From the NCBI RefSeq assembly GCF_030053135.1, contig NZ_CP125650.1:310001-374000 (forward strand): a stretch of DNA of 64,000 nucleotides, read 5' to 3'. The stretch comes from Rhizobium sp. BT04 (GTDB lineage: Bacteria; Pseudomonadota; Alphaproteobacteria; Rhizobiales; Rhizobiaceae). Below, one piece after another: positions 28,227 to 37,398 of the stretch; position 1 is the stretch's first letter; each line of letters begins with the position of its first letter. A program made the position numbers and the translations under genes. The notes beneath the pieces are model-generated. The model saw only the letters and a program-made list of their open reading frames with translations, had not been told where the DNA came from and made no database searches.

Positions 28227-28480
28227 TGACTGTCGCGAACCGCACCGATCCAGCTTAGCTGCCGGCCACCGTCTCCAGCGGCGCTACTTTCCATGACGGC
28301 AGGGCCGCCGCGAACTGTCACGGCCTTCTTGGGGCTTTCGATATCGAAATTGACGTTGTAGCGGTTCCACTCTGTAACAGCGGCAGAGCCGCCGACAAAA
28401 TCAGGGGTAGGAATGCTCGATGTCCTGCCGATTGTTGCGGCGGGTGCATAGCTGCAGTGCAACATAGACGCTGGCTTCAT
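28223..28480 (-). CDS. Hypothetical protein, doubtful
   Basis: 85 residues, 79 if read from the inner MLHCSYAPAATIGRTSSIPT start. The run GGSAAVTEWNRYNVNFDIES looks protein-like but no family is recognised and no clear ribosome-binding site precedes it. It overlaps the end of the helicase remnant by four bases on the opposite strand. It may be part of a decayed gene. Confidence 0.25.
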   Translation of the reverse strand: MKPASMLHCSYAPAATIGRTSSIPTPDFVGGSAAVTEWNRYNVNFDIESPKKAVTVRGGPAVMESSAAGDGGRQLSWIGAVRDSH

Positions 28481-28504
28481 GGCGCTGGCCCGAGTATTGC
28501 TATT

Positions 28505-28665
28505 TTCATCGAAGCGATGCTTCCTCCCGCAACGCTTCGAAGTTTAGACGGCCCACTCCTCCTCCCAAAGGGACGTCTGTGGGAACAGCGGCACTCCTCC
28601 TCCCAGGTCGCCGTTCGGTTCTTTTAGGAAAGCCTGCCGCACCTCCTCCCGCGGCAGGCTTTTCT
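28505..28665 (+). ncRNA. Alpha-r14-type small RNA with anti-Shine-Dalgarno loops (NfeR1-like)
   Basis: Four successive hairpins display anti-Shine-Dalgarno loops. The loops hold CTTCCTCCC (28520-28528, stem TCGAAGCG/CGCTTCGA), ACTCCTCCTCCC (28555-28566, stem AGACG/CGTCT), ACTCCTCCTCCC again (28593-28604), and ACCTCCTCCC (28641-28650). The last has a perfect 10-bp stem AGCCTGCCGC/GCGGCAGGCT followed by TTTCTATTT, a Rho-independent terminator. The alpha-r14 family of rhizobial trans-acting sRNAs, including NfeR1 of Sinorhizobium, is defined by such CCUCCUCCC loops in three hairpins. The 5' end is estimated; the first hairpin may lie outside the mature RNA. Confidence 0.8.
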
Positions 28666-28783
28666 ATTTCGGGGCGATGGGCCGTCAGAGCCCGAGATCA
28701 AGTTGGGACTGGGGTCGTGCATTGCCGATCGGAGGTCGTCAGCGTTGAAAGCGTGACGCCGAGCAGCCGCACTGGCCGCTTGA

Positions 28784-29356
28784 ATGGATAGACAGTCGCC
28801 AATCGACGGGGCATCGTTCGATGGTGTGCTCGAAGATCTTGGCTGGTTCGGCAAACGGTTCACGCCGGACATGCGCGCCGATGTGCTGCTGTTTCGAGCG
28901 GGAGACCGGCGGCTGGTTGCCGTGGATCCCAAATGGATCCCGCTTCGGCTAACGTTGCGTTTTTATAAGATCGACAGGACGCGTGTGGCAAGCAACCAAG
29001 TTTTCCTATCTCCAGCGCCGGCTGCGGGCGAGGGCCCGGTCGCGTCTTTGAAGGCCATGATGTTCGGCTGCGTCAAGAGCGCGGCCATGGTCTATGACGA
29101 TCAACCCATCGTCGACCATTTCCGGCGGATCGACGCCGAGAGGATCATGGGCGCGAAATTTCGCTCTGCGCAAGTAAGGCACGAACCGTCGAGACGGCAG
29201 TTCCTAATGAGCTCATCGAAAGGTCATATCATGCTGAAATACAAGCTCTACGTACTCGTGGTAAAAGCCGACGGGAATCTCGCGATCCTCGCCGCGCTTG
29301 CCATGGTTCTTACCGCGATATGGCGCGGCGTTTTACCCATAGGAAGTTTCTACTGA
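28784..29356 (+). CDS. DUF4334 (GXWXG) domain protein, probably degraded at both ends
   Basis: 190 residues. The core GWFGKRFTPDMRADVLLFR, VAVDPKWIPLRLTLRF, LKAMMFGCVKSAAMVYDDQP IVDHFRRID matches the DUF4334 family (W-GKRF, LLF, DP--IPLR, RG--SAAM-YD--PI-DHFR-ID). The N-terminal GXWXG half is short and the C-terminus after about residue 130 is unlike the family, ending instead in a hydrophobic stretch (ILAALAMVLTAIW). I suspect a frameshift or recombination scar. Function of the family is unknown to me. Confidence 0.6.
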   Translation: MDRQSPIDGASFDGVLEDLGWFGKRFTPDMRADVLLFRAGDRRLVAVDPKWIPLRLTLRFYKIDRTRVASNQVFLSPAPAAGEGPVASLKAMMFGCVKSAAMVYDDQPIVDHFRRIDAERIMGAKFRSAQVRHEPSRRQFLMSSSKGHIMLKYKLYVLVVKADGNLAILAALAMVLTAIWRGVLPIGSFY

Positions 29357-29425
29357 AAGACTGGAGGTGCAGGATCATTCCTGCACCCTCCTCACATATC
29401 ACCACGTTCGCAGTACGCGTGTCAC

Positions 29426-30175
29426 CTATCTCTCACGCGCAACAGCGGAAACGACAAGGTCTGTCATTTGAGAGTTACCCGGAGCGCCCCACCAGTCGCA
29501 GAGGGACAGGTAGGAGAAGTCGCTCACACTGTCACCGTAGCCGATCACTGGGCGACCTGGATGCTCCGTCCGAAGCTTTTTGAGCAGAAATTGTGAGGCC
29601 ACCCGTTTTGAGATCGCAGGCGGAACTAGCGCAAGGTTATTGCCGTTGTGGTGTCGAACCCAACCCCGTTTTTCTCGAATGATCGGCACAATCTCTTCAA
29701 GGCGTGAGCCGTCTCCGTCAATCTCTTTGAAGACAACATATGTCGCGAGATCAGCTTCCATCACCGACCAGCACCGGATGTGGACGCCAAGTTCCCTCGC
29801 CTTGGTCCTGCCCTCATCGAGGAGCTTATCGAAAAAGCCGGCAAGCGGCCGGAGCTCCCTTGCGACGACCTCATGCCATTCGGCGTCAGGCTTGCCGTCC
29901 TTTTTGAGGATGACGGCACCGTTCGATACGATTGAGTAGCTTTCAAACGCGATCGTAACGCGCGAAAGAGCCTCAGAGCCGCGCGCCGTAACCGGGATGG
30001 CCTCCGTGGAGACGAGCAGCCACTCGACAAAGGCAGCTTGAATCTTCGTCATATAGGAGTTGCTTCCATTAATGGATTTGGACGCCAATACCAGATCGGC
30101 TTCCGCAATCTCCGGTATCTTTTTCTTGGTTTGAAACAAGGTGTCGTCGAGGTCCACCAGAGCAATGGGCTTCAT
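29426..30175 (-). CDS. HAD-family phosphatase of a Ter-type biosynthetic module
   Basis: 249 residues. Motif I is LVDLDDTLFQ (DxDxT), motif II ARGSEALSRV, and the C-terminal motif IV is VIGYGDSVSDFSYLSLCDWW. A Cof-like cap lies between them. This is a HAD hydrolase of the small-molecule phosphatase type. It follows, on the same strand, the StiP/PRTase_1 and PRTase_2-TRSP genes. That trio recurs in tellurite-resistance (Ter) associated operons, where it is proposed to make a nucleoside-like metabolite. Substrate unknown. Confidence 0.85.
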   Translation of the reverse strand: MKPIALVDLDDTLFQTKKKIPEIAEADLVLASKSINGSNSYMTKIQAAFVEWLLVSTEAIPVTARGSEALSRVTIAFESYSIVSNGAVILKKDGKPDAEWHEVVARELRPLAGFFDKLLDEGRTKARELGVHIRCWSVMEADLATYVVFKEIDGDGSRLEEIVPIIREKRGWVRHHNGNNLALVPPAISKRVASQFLLKKLRTEHPGRPVIGYGDSVSDFSYLSLCDWWGAPGNSQMTDLVVSAVARER

Positions 30176-30333
30176 ATGCGTACTCCAAAATGCGACTGGT
30201 TAAATATCTGATCGATTGCCAGATGTGAGCTTTCGCGGATTCTCCATTGGCAATGAATTTTACGATACGGAATTTGTCACATCTCAGTTTCCTTGACCTG
30301 CGCGCCGAGCTCGTAAGTAGACATACGTGGAGA

Positions 30334-31434
30334 TTAGGAGACGTGCCGGATCAGCGTGACGGCGCGGTAGGGGGCGATCTTTCTAGGGGAGACGACATAC
30401 GGGACGCCTTTGTTGTCGATCAGGTACATGAGGGCCGCGAGTTCTGGATCGGTTGGCGACGAGACGTACACCTTTTCCGGCACACGTCGCAGGATGGCTC
30501 TGGTCGCCTCCGCAATGCCCGGCTTTACTCGGTTGATGTTCGTTACGGCGTCCTCCCCCATCACCCAGGCGACGGCAGCGGCGGCGGCATCGCGATGCGC
30601 CCGGCGGGTCTCGATACTCCAGACGCTCGGGATTTCGGTTGCAATCACAGTGGAGACATCATTCCACATACCATCCACGAATGATCGGGAAATATCGTGT
30701 TCCGCGAGATTATCCCACTGGACGCAGGCGTGGAAGTCACCGGGACCGACGAGGGCAGCGTTGAGGATCGAGCGGCTGATAAGCCCGGATACGGTGCATC
30801 CTAGCATTCCGGAGGGAATAAGCCAGTCGTCGCCCGATGCGGCGAGCCATGCGCAGCCGCAGGGGTCGGCCAATACAACTAGCCGCGCAGGCCGGTCTGA
30901 GTAGTCCTTGAAGCTCTTTTCGAGTTGGTTCGCAATTGCTCCTTTGCCCGTCCAGCTATCTACGAAGACGATGCTCTCGACAGGACGCCTGGCAAGAATG
31001 TGGCGCATAGCCTCGTCGTCAACGCCCTTGTCGCGAATGATCGACAACCCGTAGTGTCCGACGTCCCGGCCGAGTAAGGCGATGGCCCTCTTGAGAAGGA
31101 TGCCGAAGGGCACGCCGGCGCGGACCAAACTGACAAGGGTAATAGGACCCTCGACCGACTGCACGATCGCGAGGGCGAGGCGTGCCGTCTCGGCGCCCAT
31201 GCGCGGGCCACCAGTGGCCATGGCCTTAGCAAACAGCTCCATGTATTCGCGGGTCGGGGCCATCTCGGCGGAAATCATTTCCGAGTAATGCCGCCGCCCG
31301 GATTGGATGGCCTCTTCCCTCGTGGCCGTGTCAGTAGGCTGAATATCCACTCTCTTGAGAAGGAGCGTCACGTCGTATTCGGCGTAGGAGCCTAGTGTGG
31401 CAGGGGAGGCGATGCTGTCATAGGTATCCCCCAT
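30334..31434 (-). CDS. StiP / PRTase_1 family protein
   Basis: 366 residues, full length. GSYAEYDVTLLLKRVDIQPT at the start, LVSLVRAGVPFGILLKRAIA, and VFVDSWTGKGAI (a PRPP-loop-like segment) match the family now called cysteine protease StiP and earlier PRTase_1. It is conserved beside TRSP-domain phosphoribosyltransferases in Ter-linked operons. Whether it is a protease or a phosphoribosyltransferase cannot be settled here. The gene is 158 bp upstream of the HAD gene and 115 bp downstream of the PRTase_2 gene. Confidence 0.85.
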   Translation of the reverse strand: MGDTYDSIASPATLGSYAEYDVTLLLKRVDIQPTDTATREEAIQSGRRHYSEMISAEMAPTREYMELFAKAMATGGPRMGAETARLALAIVQSVEGPITLVSLVRAGVPFGILLKRAIALLGRDVGHYGLSIIRDKGVDDEAMRHILARRPVESIVFVDSWTGKGAIANQLEKSFKDYSDRPARLVVLADPCGCAWLAASGDDWLIPSGMLGCTVSGLISRSILNAALVGPGDFHACVQWDNLAEHDISRSFVDGMWNDVSTVIATEIPSVWSIETRRAHRDAAAAAVAWVMGEDAVTNINRVKPGIAEATRAILRRVPEKVYVSSPTDPELAALMYLIDNKGVPYVVSPRKIAPYRAVTLIRHVS

Positions 31435-31548
31435 GGGAGTGATGTCCTTAGGTAACGCGACAGCAGTGTTGTGTCGCTGTGGACTGGCGGAAATGTCCGA
31501 TCGAGTGAGCCGATTTCGAAGCGGCAGACCGCATGGCCTAAGGCGGCT

Positions 31549-32682
31549 TCATTCACCTTCTACGTCTGAAAGGACAATGGGATCGCCCAGTGCGGACATC
31601 AGGCTGGCACAGACATTTTCCGGGCCTGTCTCCGAGCAGAGTATAATTTTCGAGTACAGCGCTGGATCGACGTTGTAGAGGTAATGTGGAACCGTTCCGC
31701 CGTAGTTGTCGGAGAACGAAAGTACTGAACCGATCGCGTGGCCTTTCGACAGGGGAGAACGCGTCACGGATGAATAGAAAACCTCAGCGCCCTCCTTTTC
31801 CAAGCGCTCCGCAAGCAGGAAGGGCTGCCACACGTGTTCGCCCGTTCCGAGTACGAGGGTAATCCCGTCATCGGCAGCGTTTGCATTGAGACCCTGCAAG
31901 TGATCGACGACGCCGAGACGCGCCCAGTCTCGAGCGACGTCGGGACAGACCTCGGGCCGCTTAGGACGGTCACAGGAAGGGACCTGCGGAGTAGCTGCCG
32001 TGAAATCCCCACGCGGAGTCCAACTGTACCGTCCGGAAACGATAGTAGCCTCACTGACTGTTCCCGTGATCTCCGCGCGGGCAGCGCCTTCTGACCAGTC
32101 GGTAAGCGTAAGTAGGACTGTGTGCTTCAGCTTCAAACGAATTTTTGCAGGAAGGGCAGCGAAGATGTTGGCAAATGTCTTACCTGTCGAAGCCTCATCG
32201 TCAACGAGTACCAAGCCGGTCGCACCATGAACCAAGTCGCGGAGCCTTGCCTCGCATGGTTCGTGCAGGAGGTGCCGCGGGGCATGGCTATGCTCTTCCT
32301 CAAATTCGCACAGCAGCGGCAGTTTAAGATCATGGCGAGTGGAGCAGATATATATTGCATCGCCGCGACCAGTGAGTTCGCGGAACCGCCGATGGACACC
32401 CGCACCAAGGCCAATGCCCGCTTCGGCTATTCCGATGAACAAAACCGGACCAGGAATATCGGCAGGAATCTGACGTGCAAGGAGGTCGAATGCATTTCCC
32501 ATGACCGAAGGGCGGATCGGCAGGAATCGACCAAGAACCTTGGAAACAAACAGAAACGAGCGGTTCGGGTTGATTCGCTGCCCGAAGCCGAACATCTCGA
32601 TGGGGGGTACAAGGCTTCGATCCACGTGAACCGAGATAGTGCCGTCGGCGAGTTGCGCAGAGTATGTTGAAGGATTCACCAT
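31549..32682 (-). CDS. Phosphoribosyltransferase with C-terminal TRSP domain
   Basis: 377 residues. The PRPP-binding loop is TGLVLVDDEASTGKTFANIF. Near the C-terminus VFYSSVTRSPLSKGHAIGSV contains the TRSP motif that names the domain following PRTase_2. HDLKLPLLCEFEEEHSHAP is another conserved block. This is the first gene of the minus-strand trio with StiP/PRTase_1 and HAD. The ATP-grasp, HpcH/HpaI-aldolase and TerD partners usual in such operons are not in the window, so the module is incomplete locally. Confidence 0.88.
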   Translation of the reverse strand: MVNPSTYSAQLADGTISVHVDRSLVPPIEMFGFGQRINPNRSFLFVSKVLGRFLPIRPSVMGNAFDLLARQIPADIPGPVLFIGIAEAGIGLGAGVHRRFRELTGRGDAIYICSTRHDLKLPLLCEFEEEHSHAPRHLLHEPCEARLRDLVHGATGLVLVDDEASTGKTFANIFAALPAKIRLKLKHTVLLTLTDWSEGAARAEITGTVSEATIVSGRYSWTPRGDFTAATPQVPSCDRPKRPEVCPDVARDWARLGVVDHLQGLNANAADDGITLVLGTGEHVWQPFLLAERLEKEGAEVFYSSVTRSPLSKGHAIGSVLSFSDNYGGTVPHYLYNVDPALYSKIILCSETGPENVCASLMSALGDPIVLSDVEGE

Positions 32683-33682
32683 TGCCAGCTTTCGAAAGTA
32701 CGGACGTTTACCGTGGAAAAAATCCGTGCCATATGTTTCCGTGACGCCGCACGCTCATGGCGTCTCGTTGACGAGCAGGGTAGCACTTACCTCTCGAGGC
32801 TCAGAGTGCATCCGCGCCACGATATCGCAGGAGAATTCGCCGGCCCTTGGCGCGAAGGCCAGCACGGCCGAGCGCCTCCCTGGTTTCAGCTTCGTTGGGG
32901 CTAAATCCCGATCTGAGGCCTTCCTGCCCCGTCGATGCGGCTCGTGACCCATCTCCGACAAAGCGACTGGGGCGATAGAAATAGAGTTTACGTCAGTTCA
33001 TCCTCGCTCTCTGCGGTGAATCAGTAGCATGAAGTGAAGCAAGGGACGTGCCACTCGGACATGCAGCACGAATGGGAGCTGAATAGGCACCAGAACTCGA
33101 ATATTGCATTCCAGGTCTCACGCGGCAGATGTCCAGATTGCCGGGAAATTTCGTATTGCATCCATAACGGCTTTGGGCGACGGATTGCGGGACCTGCCAT
33201 GGCAAGCGCGTGCGGTCGCGAAACCTCAGATGGCGGCGAAGCGCTGCAGTTAAGAGAGATGCTGGAGCGTATATTCGCCTAAACGCTGCTGACGTGGCGG
33301 TTGGGCCTTTGAACGGTGGACGAGATCAGCCGGGAAAAAAGGCGTAGCTTCATTGAAATCGGCAGGGTGTACCCCGCCCACTACCGGGGATCAGAGCAGG
33401 CCAGCCTTGGCCCCAACCTGCGATGATAGCAGGTGCCTGGGGCACCTCCAGCACGTCGAGGGTTCTGCATCTTCGTGTCAGCCAATAGCCGACAGTTCGC
33501 ACCACGTTTGTATTCGCTTTGTCTGCTTTACGACAGACTTAAGTCTTGATGCCTGCACTCAGCCGTCGTTGTTCAGTCCCGGCATTTTCATGGAGCGGAT
33601 CGAGGGTGAAACGTTCAGGCTGCGAAGTCTATGTCTTGCAGACGAACTCGTAGTGTGAGGCCCTTGAGGGTCTTGAGCCTGC
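32683..33682. other. 1-kb region with no recognisable gene
   Basis: Only short frames with no family resemblance and no good ribosome-binding sites. The first 100 bases should contain the promoter for the TRSP operon on the minus strand. The rest appears to be non-coding or decayed sequence leading into IS debris. Confidence 0.4.
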
Positions 33683-33730
33683 GTGACCTGCCACTGAACT
33701 TTCATCCAGCGGCGATTAGAGCCTCGGCGG
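33683..33730 (-). pseudogene. Second IS3-family transposase tail and IS end
   Basis: Positions 33683-33720 match 875-912 at 36 of 38 bases, covering the end of an IS3-type transposase frame (ALIAAG then stop at 33702) and its flanking IS end. Upstream coding sequence is lost. Confidence 0.65.
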
Positions 33731-33934
33731 TTTTGAATACGCCAAGTGGCGCGGTGTGAGCAACCGGCAACGCGGATCGTGTCCCAGCACCTGGTGTAGC
33801 TGACGGTAGGGAGTAAAGCCGAGCGCCCGCGCGCTTCTCGTTGCGCTGTAGCGGGTGATCGGCTTTGCGGGCGGCCATCAGTGTTTTCCGCTAGGGTCGG
33901 GTTGTTCAAGACCAACCTGACGGAAAGATCACCG

Positions 33935-35088
33935 ATGACCAATGACATGATGAACGTGCGTTCGCTTGTTGAGAAGAGTGCCGATGCAGATTTGTTGCGT
34001 GAGATGATTGGCTTTGCCGCCGAGCGGCTGATGGAGTTGGAGGTCGGCTCGGCCACGGGTGCTGACTTCGGTGTGAAGAACCCCATGCGGCTCACTCAAC
34101 GCAATGGCTACCGTGACCGCGATTGGGAGACGCGGGCTGGCACCGTCGAGCTTCGCATTCCGAAGCTGCGCAAAGGCAGCTACTTTCCGAGCTTCCTTGA
34201 ACCGCGCCGCATGGCAGAGAAAGCTCTGACGGCCGTTATCCAGGAAGCGTATATCCAGGGAATCTCGACTCGTTCTGTCGACGACCTGTGGTGGATGCGA
34301 CCTATCTCAAGGTCCGGCGTGGCGGCCGCATCGTCTCAGTCGCCGTCATTATCGCGGTCGGCGTCAATAACGACGGTCGGCGCGAGGTCCTGGGTATGGA
34401 AGTTGGCACCTCGGAGGCCGAACCGATCTGGACGGAATTCCTGCGCAGGCTAACGCGCCGCGGTCTACGCGGGGTGAAGTTGGTTGTCTCTGATGCACAT
34501 GAGGGCATCAAGGCCGCCGTTTCCAAGGTTCTCAATGCCACTTGGCAAAGGTGCCGGGTTCACTTCATGAGGAACGTGCTCGCGCATGCTGGAAAGAGCG
34601 GCAGGCGGGTCGTATCCGCCTTCATCGCGACGGCCTTTGCCCAGGAGACCCCGGAGGCAGCAAGCGCACAATGGCGCAGTGTCGCCGATCAAATCAGGCC
34701 GAAAGTGCCGAAGCTTGCCACCATCATGGACGACGCTGAAGAGGACGTGCTCGCCTACATGACCTTCCCCAAAGAGCACCGGGCAAAGCTGCACTCGACG
34801 AATCCAATTGAGCGTCTCAACGGCGAAATCAAGCGACGCACCGAGGTCGTCGGCATCTTTCCGAACGACGAAGCCATCGTCCGTCTCGTCGGTGCATTGC
34901 TGCTCGAACAGAATGATGAATGGGCCGTTCAACGCGCCAGGTATATGACGCTTGAGACCATGGCCCAAATGAGCGATGATCCCCAAATCAGCCTGCCCCG
35001 CTGTGATGTCGGGTCAGGAAACGAGCGGGACAGCAGGCTAATACACTGCCCGAATTGCCCCGTGTGGACGGCAAGCGTCAAGCCTTGA
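33935..35088 (+). pseudogene. IS256-family transposase with internal deletion
   Basis: The N-terminal part ([20 protein letters not shown] and [20 protein letters not shown]) runs to ISTRSVDDL. It then jumps directly and out of frame into [19 protein letters not shown], followed by a complete C-terminal part with RCRVHFMRNVLAHAGKSGRR and HSTNPIERLNGEIKRRTEVV. In intact members about 40-50 residues lie between SVDDL and the first catalytic Asp (DATY). A deletion near 34287 has removed these and shifted the frame. The element is therefore inactive. Confidence 0.88.
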
Positions 35089-35679
35089 TGCCAAATTCAA
35101 ACGGATATGAGTGGGGCTTCGCAGCTGCGGCGAGGTCTCGATAGGGTCCGACAGTAAGCCCGAATGAGTGGGCACAATGGGACTGAAAGTGGGATCACTT
35201 GGTGAGCCCGTTGTTCCCGCGCGGAGTTCCCGCCGCTATTCTCGCAAATGTCGGACAGCCGCCGCCCTTTGTCGCATTTGTCGAGATCACGACAATCGGT
35301 TTGTCCCGCTCTGCTCTACGCACCCGTCAAGCCACGGAGTGGTGCCTGCTTCGCAGCTTTGAATTTGAGAGCGAGCGGGCTACGGCTCCGTCATTGCTGG
35401 GGGTCCGATAGGGAAAGCCTGTTCGAGATGCGTGCTTCTCTATCGTCGCACAGGGCGTTTTCAGCATCTTGGGCCCTCTCACCGGTCTGAACAACTGTTT
35501 CAGCTTGATCATTTGAGGTTTTCGCAACCGAACGTGCTTGCCGTGGCTGGTCGGCAAGCCGTCGCTCGAACGATCATGGAATGCGATACTAAGTTTTCCG
35601 GAATCTGGATTCCAACTGGAATGCAGGAATACGATCGGTAGTAGCGTTTTTAGCTCGCATTTTACGCTGCATTTTCGAG
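35089..35679. other. Upstream region of melA
   Basis: About 590 bp without a convincing gene. It contains one NifA-type site (35279-35294) and runs into the -24/-12 element. A frame open from 35538 continues into melA but has no protein-like sequence before 35856. Confidence 0.45.
35279..35294 (+). promoter_or_regulatory. Candidate NifA upstream activator site
   Basis: TGT-CGAGATCACG-ACA fits the NifA consensus TGT-N10-ACA exactly. It lies about 385 bp before the melA -24 element, farther than the usual 80-200 bp, so DNA looping over that distance would be required. A chance match cannot be excluded. A near match, TGT-N10-TCA, starts at 35496. Confidence 0.35.
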
Positions 35680-35694
35680 TGGCACGTCGCTTGC
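35680..35694 (+). promoter_or_regulatory. Sigma-54 (-24/-12) promoter of melA
   Basis: TGGCACG-TCGC-TTGC matches the RpoN consensus TGGCACG-N4-TTGC with exactly ten bases between GG and GC. Transcription would begin near 35706, 150 bp before the ATG at 35856. R. etli melA is reported to depend on NifA and RpoN, which agrees. Confidence 0.88.
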
Positions 35695-35855
35695 TTCATT
35701 TCTCGTGCCGCCGATTCACCGAAACTCAGAAAGAGCCAACGCAAGCTCTATGGTGGTGCGAATTGCCCACTGCTCCCGCGCCCAGACGGCGCGGAACCGG
35801 CCTAAAAGCGGCATTAATCTTGGCGAAGGACAATTCAAATCCAAGGGAGAGTAAG

Positions 35856-37367
35856 ATGAGCATCACACGCAGACATGTCATCGTTCAGGGTGGCGTCATT
35901 GCAGCAGGCCTGCTCGCCAGCGGCCTACCGGGGACAAAAGCCTTCGCGCAGATACCGTCAATCCCTTGGCGGCGCTCACTGCAGGGCTTGGCCTGGAACG
36001 ACCCGATCATCGAGACCTATCGCGACGCAGTGCGCCTTCTCAACGCCCTTCCCGCCAGCGACAAATTCAACTGGGTCAACCTCTCGAAAATTCACGGCAG
36101 CGGTGACGTCGTCAAATACTGCCCGCATGGCAACTGGTATTTCCTGCCGTGGCACAGGGCCTATACGGCTATGTACGAGCGCATCGTTCGGCACGTGACC
36201 AAGAACAACGATTTCGCTATGCCGTTCTGGGACTGGACCGACAATCCGTACCTGCCCGAAGTGTTCACAATGCAAAAGACGCCCGACGGCAAGGACAATC
36301 CACTTTATGTTTCGTCGCGCACCTGGCCAATCACGCAGCCGATGCCGGACAATATAGTTGGGCCACAGGTTCTCAACACCATCCTAACGGCGAAGCCATA
36401 CGAGGTCTTCGGCACCACCCGCCCCGAGGGACAGAACTCACTCGATCCTTCCTGGGTCACCACCAGCAGCGGCACGCAGGGGGCGCTGGAATACACACCG
36501 CACAATCAGGTGCACAACAATATCGGTGGCTGGATGCCGGAAATGTCGTCGCCCCGCGATCCGATCTTCTTCATGCATCATTGCAACATCGACCGCATCT
36601 GGGCGACCTGGAATTTGCGCAACGCCAACAGCACGGATCGACTCTGGGCCGACATGCCGTTCACCGACAATTTCTACGATGTCGACGGCAACTTCTGGTC
36701 CCCGAAGGTCTCTGACCTTTATGTTCCAGAGGAACTCGGATACAATTATGGTTTCCGGACCTACTTCAAGGTCGCGGCGGCGAGCGCCAAAACGCTGGCC
36801 CTGAACGATAAACTCACGTCCGTGATCGCGGCGACGGCGACCGATGCTGCAATCGCCGGCGTGACGACCACCTCCACGGACAACAGCAAGGCGGCAACGG
36901 AAAACGTGCCGCTTTCGCTGCCGATCAAGATCCCGGCGGGCGCATTGCAGGAGATCGTCCGCCAACCGCCTCTGCCATCCGGCATGGATACAATGGATTT
37001 CGGCGCGGCACAGGAGCAGGCGGCCTCCGCTCCTCGTGTGCTGGCATTCCTGCGCGATGTCGAGATCACCAGTGCCAGCACGACCAGCGTTCGGGTGTTT
37101 CTCGGCAAGAACGACCTTAAGGCCGATACGCCCGTCACCGATCCCCATTACGTCGGTTCTTTCGCCGTTCTCGGTCATGACGGCGACCATCATCGCAAAC
37201 CATCCTTCGTCCTCGATCTGACGGACGCGATCCAGCGGGTTTACGGCGGAAGGGGGCAGACGGATGGCGAGGCCATCGACCTGCAGCTCATTCCTGTCGG
37301 ATCGGGAGCGGGCAAACCCGGCGCCGTAGAGCCCGCAAAGCTAGAAATAGCCATAGTGTCCGCCTAA
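35856..37367 (+). CDS. melA: Tyrosinase MelA
   Basis: 503 residues from ATG 35856. A twin-arginine-like leader (SITRRHVIVQGGVIAAGLLA) is present. CuA ligands are H80, H91 and H100 (HGNWYFLPWHRAY). CuB ligands are H216 and H220 (HNQVHNNIGG) plus H241/H242 in DPIFFMHHCNIDRIW. A beta-rich C-terminal domain follows (VEITSASTTSVRVFLGKNDL). The enzyme oxidises monophenols and diphenols, giving melanin. A longer frame from 35538 would give 609 residues, the length I recall as published for R. etli MelA. That start lies upstream of the sigma-54 promoter, so it cannot be read from this transcript; the GGGAG site before 35856 supports the shorter form. Confidence 0.95.
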   Translation: MSITRRHVIVQGGVIAAGLLASGLPGTKAFAQIPSIPWRRSLQGLAWNDPIIETYRDAVRLLNALPASDKFNWVNLSKIHGSGDVVKYCPHGNWYFLPWHRAYTAMYERIVRHVTKNNDFAMPFWDWTDNPYLPEVFTMQKTPDGKDNPLYVSSRTWPITQPMPDNIVGPQVLNTILTAKPYEVFGTTRPEGQNSLDPSWVTTSSGTQGALEYTPHNQVHNNIGGWMPEMSSPRDPIFFMHHCNIDRIWATWNLRNANSTDRLWADMPFTDNFYDVDGNFWSPKVSDLYVPEELGYNYGFRTYFKVAAASAKTLALNDKLTSVIAATATDAAIAGVTTTSTDNSKAATENVPLSLPIKIPAGALQEIVRQPPLPSGMDTMDFGAAQEQAASAPRVLAFLRDVEITSASTTSVRVFLGKNDLKADTPVTDPHYVGSFAVLGHDGDHHRKPSFVLDLTDAIQRVYGGRGQTDGEAIDLQLIPVGSGAGKPGAVEPAKLEIAIVSA

Positions 37368-37398
37368 CATCCGGACTGGCTGGGTTGTGGAGACATCG

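Noticed and set aside
28541..28665. CCTCCTCCC repeats as a CRISPR or simple repeat array
   Set aside because: Spacing is irregular and each copy sits in the loop of a different hairpin ending in a terminator; this is a small RNA architecture.
33250..33680. Possible gene in the plus frame starting near 33353
   Set aside because: The translation (MKSAGCTPPTTGDQSRPALA) has no family likeness and the segment looks like decayed intergenic DNA.
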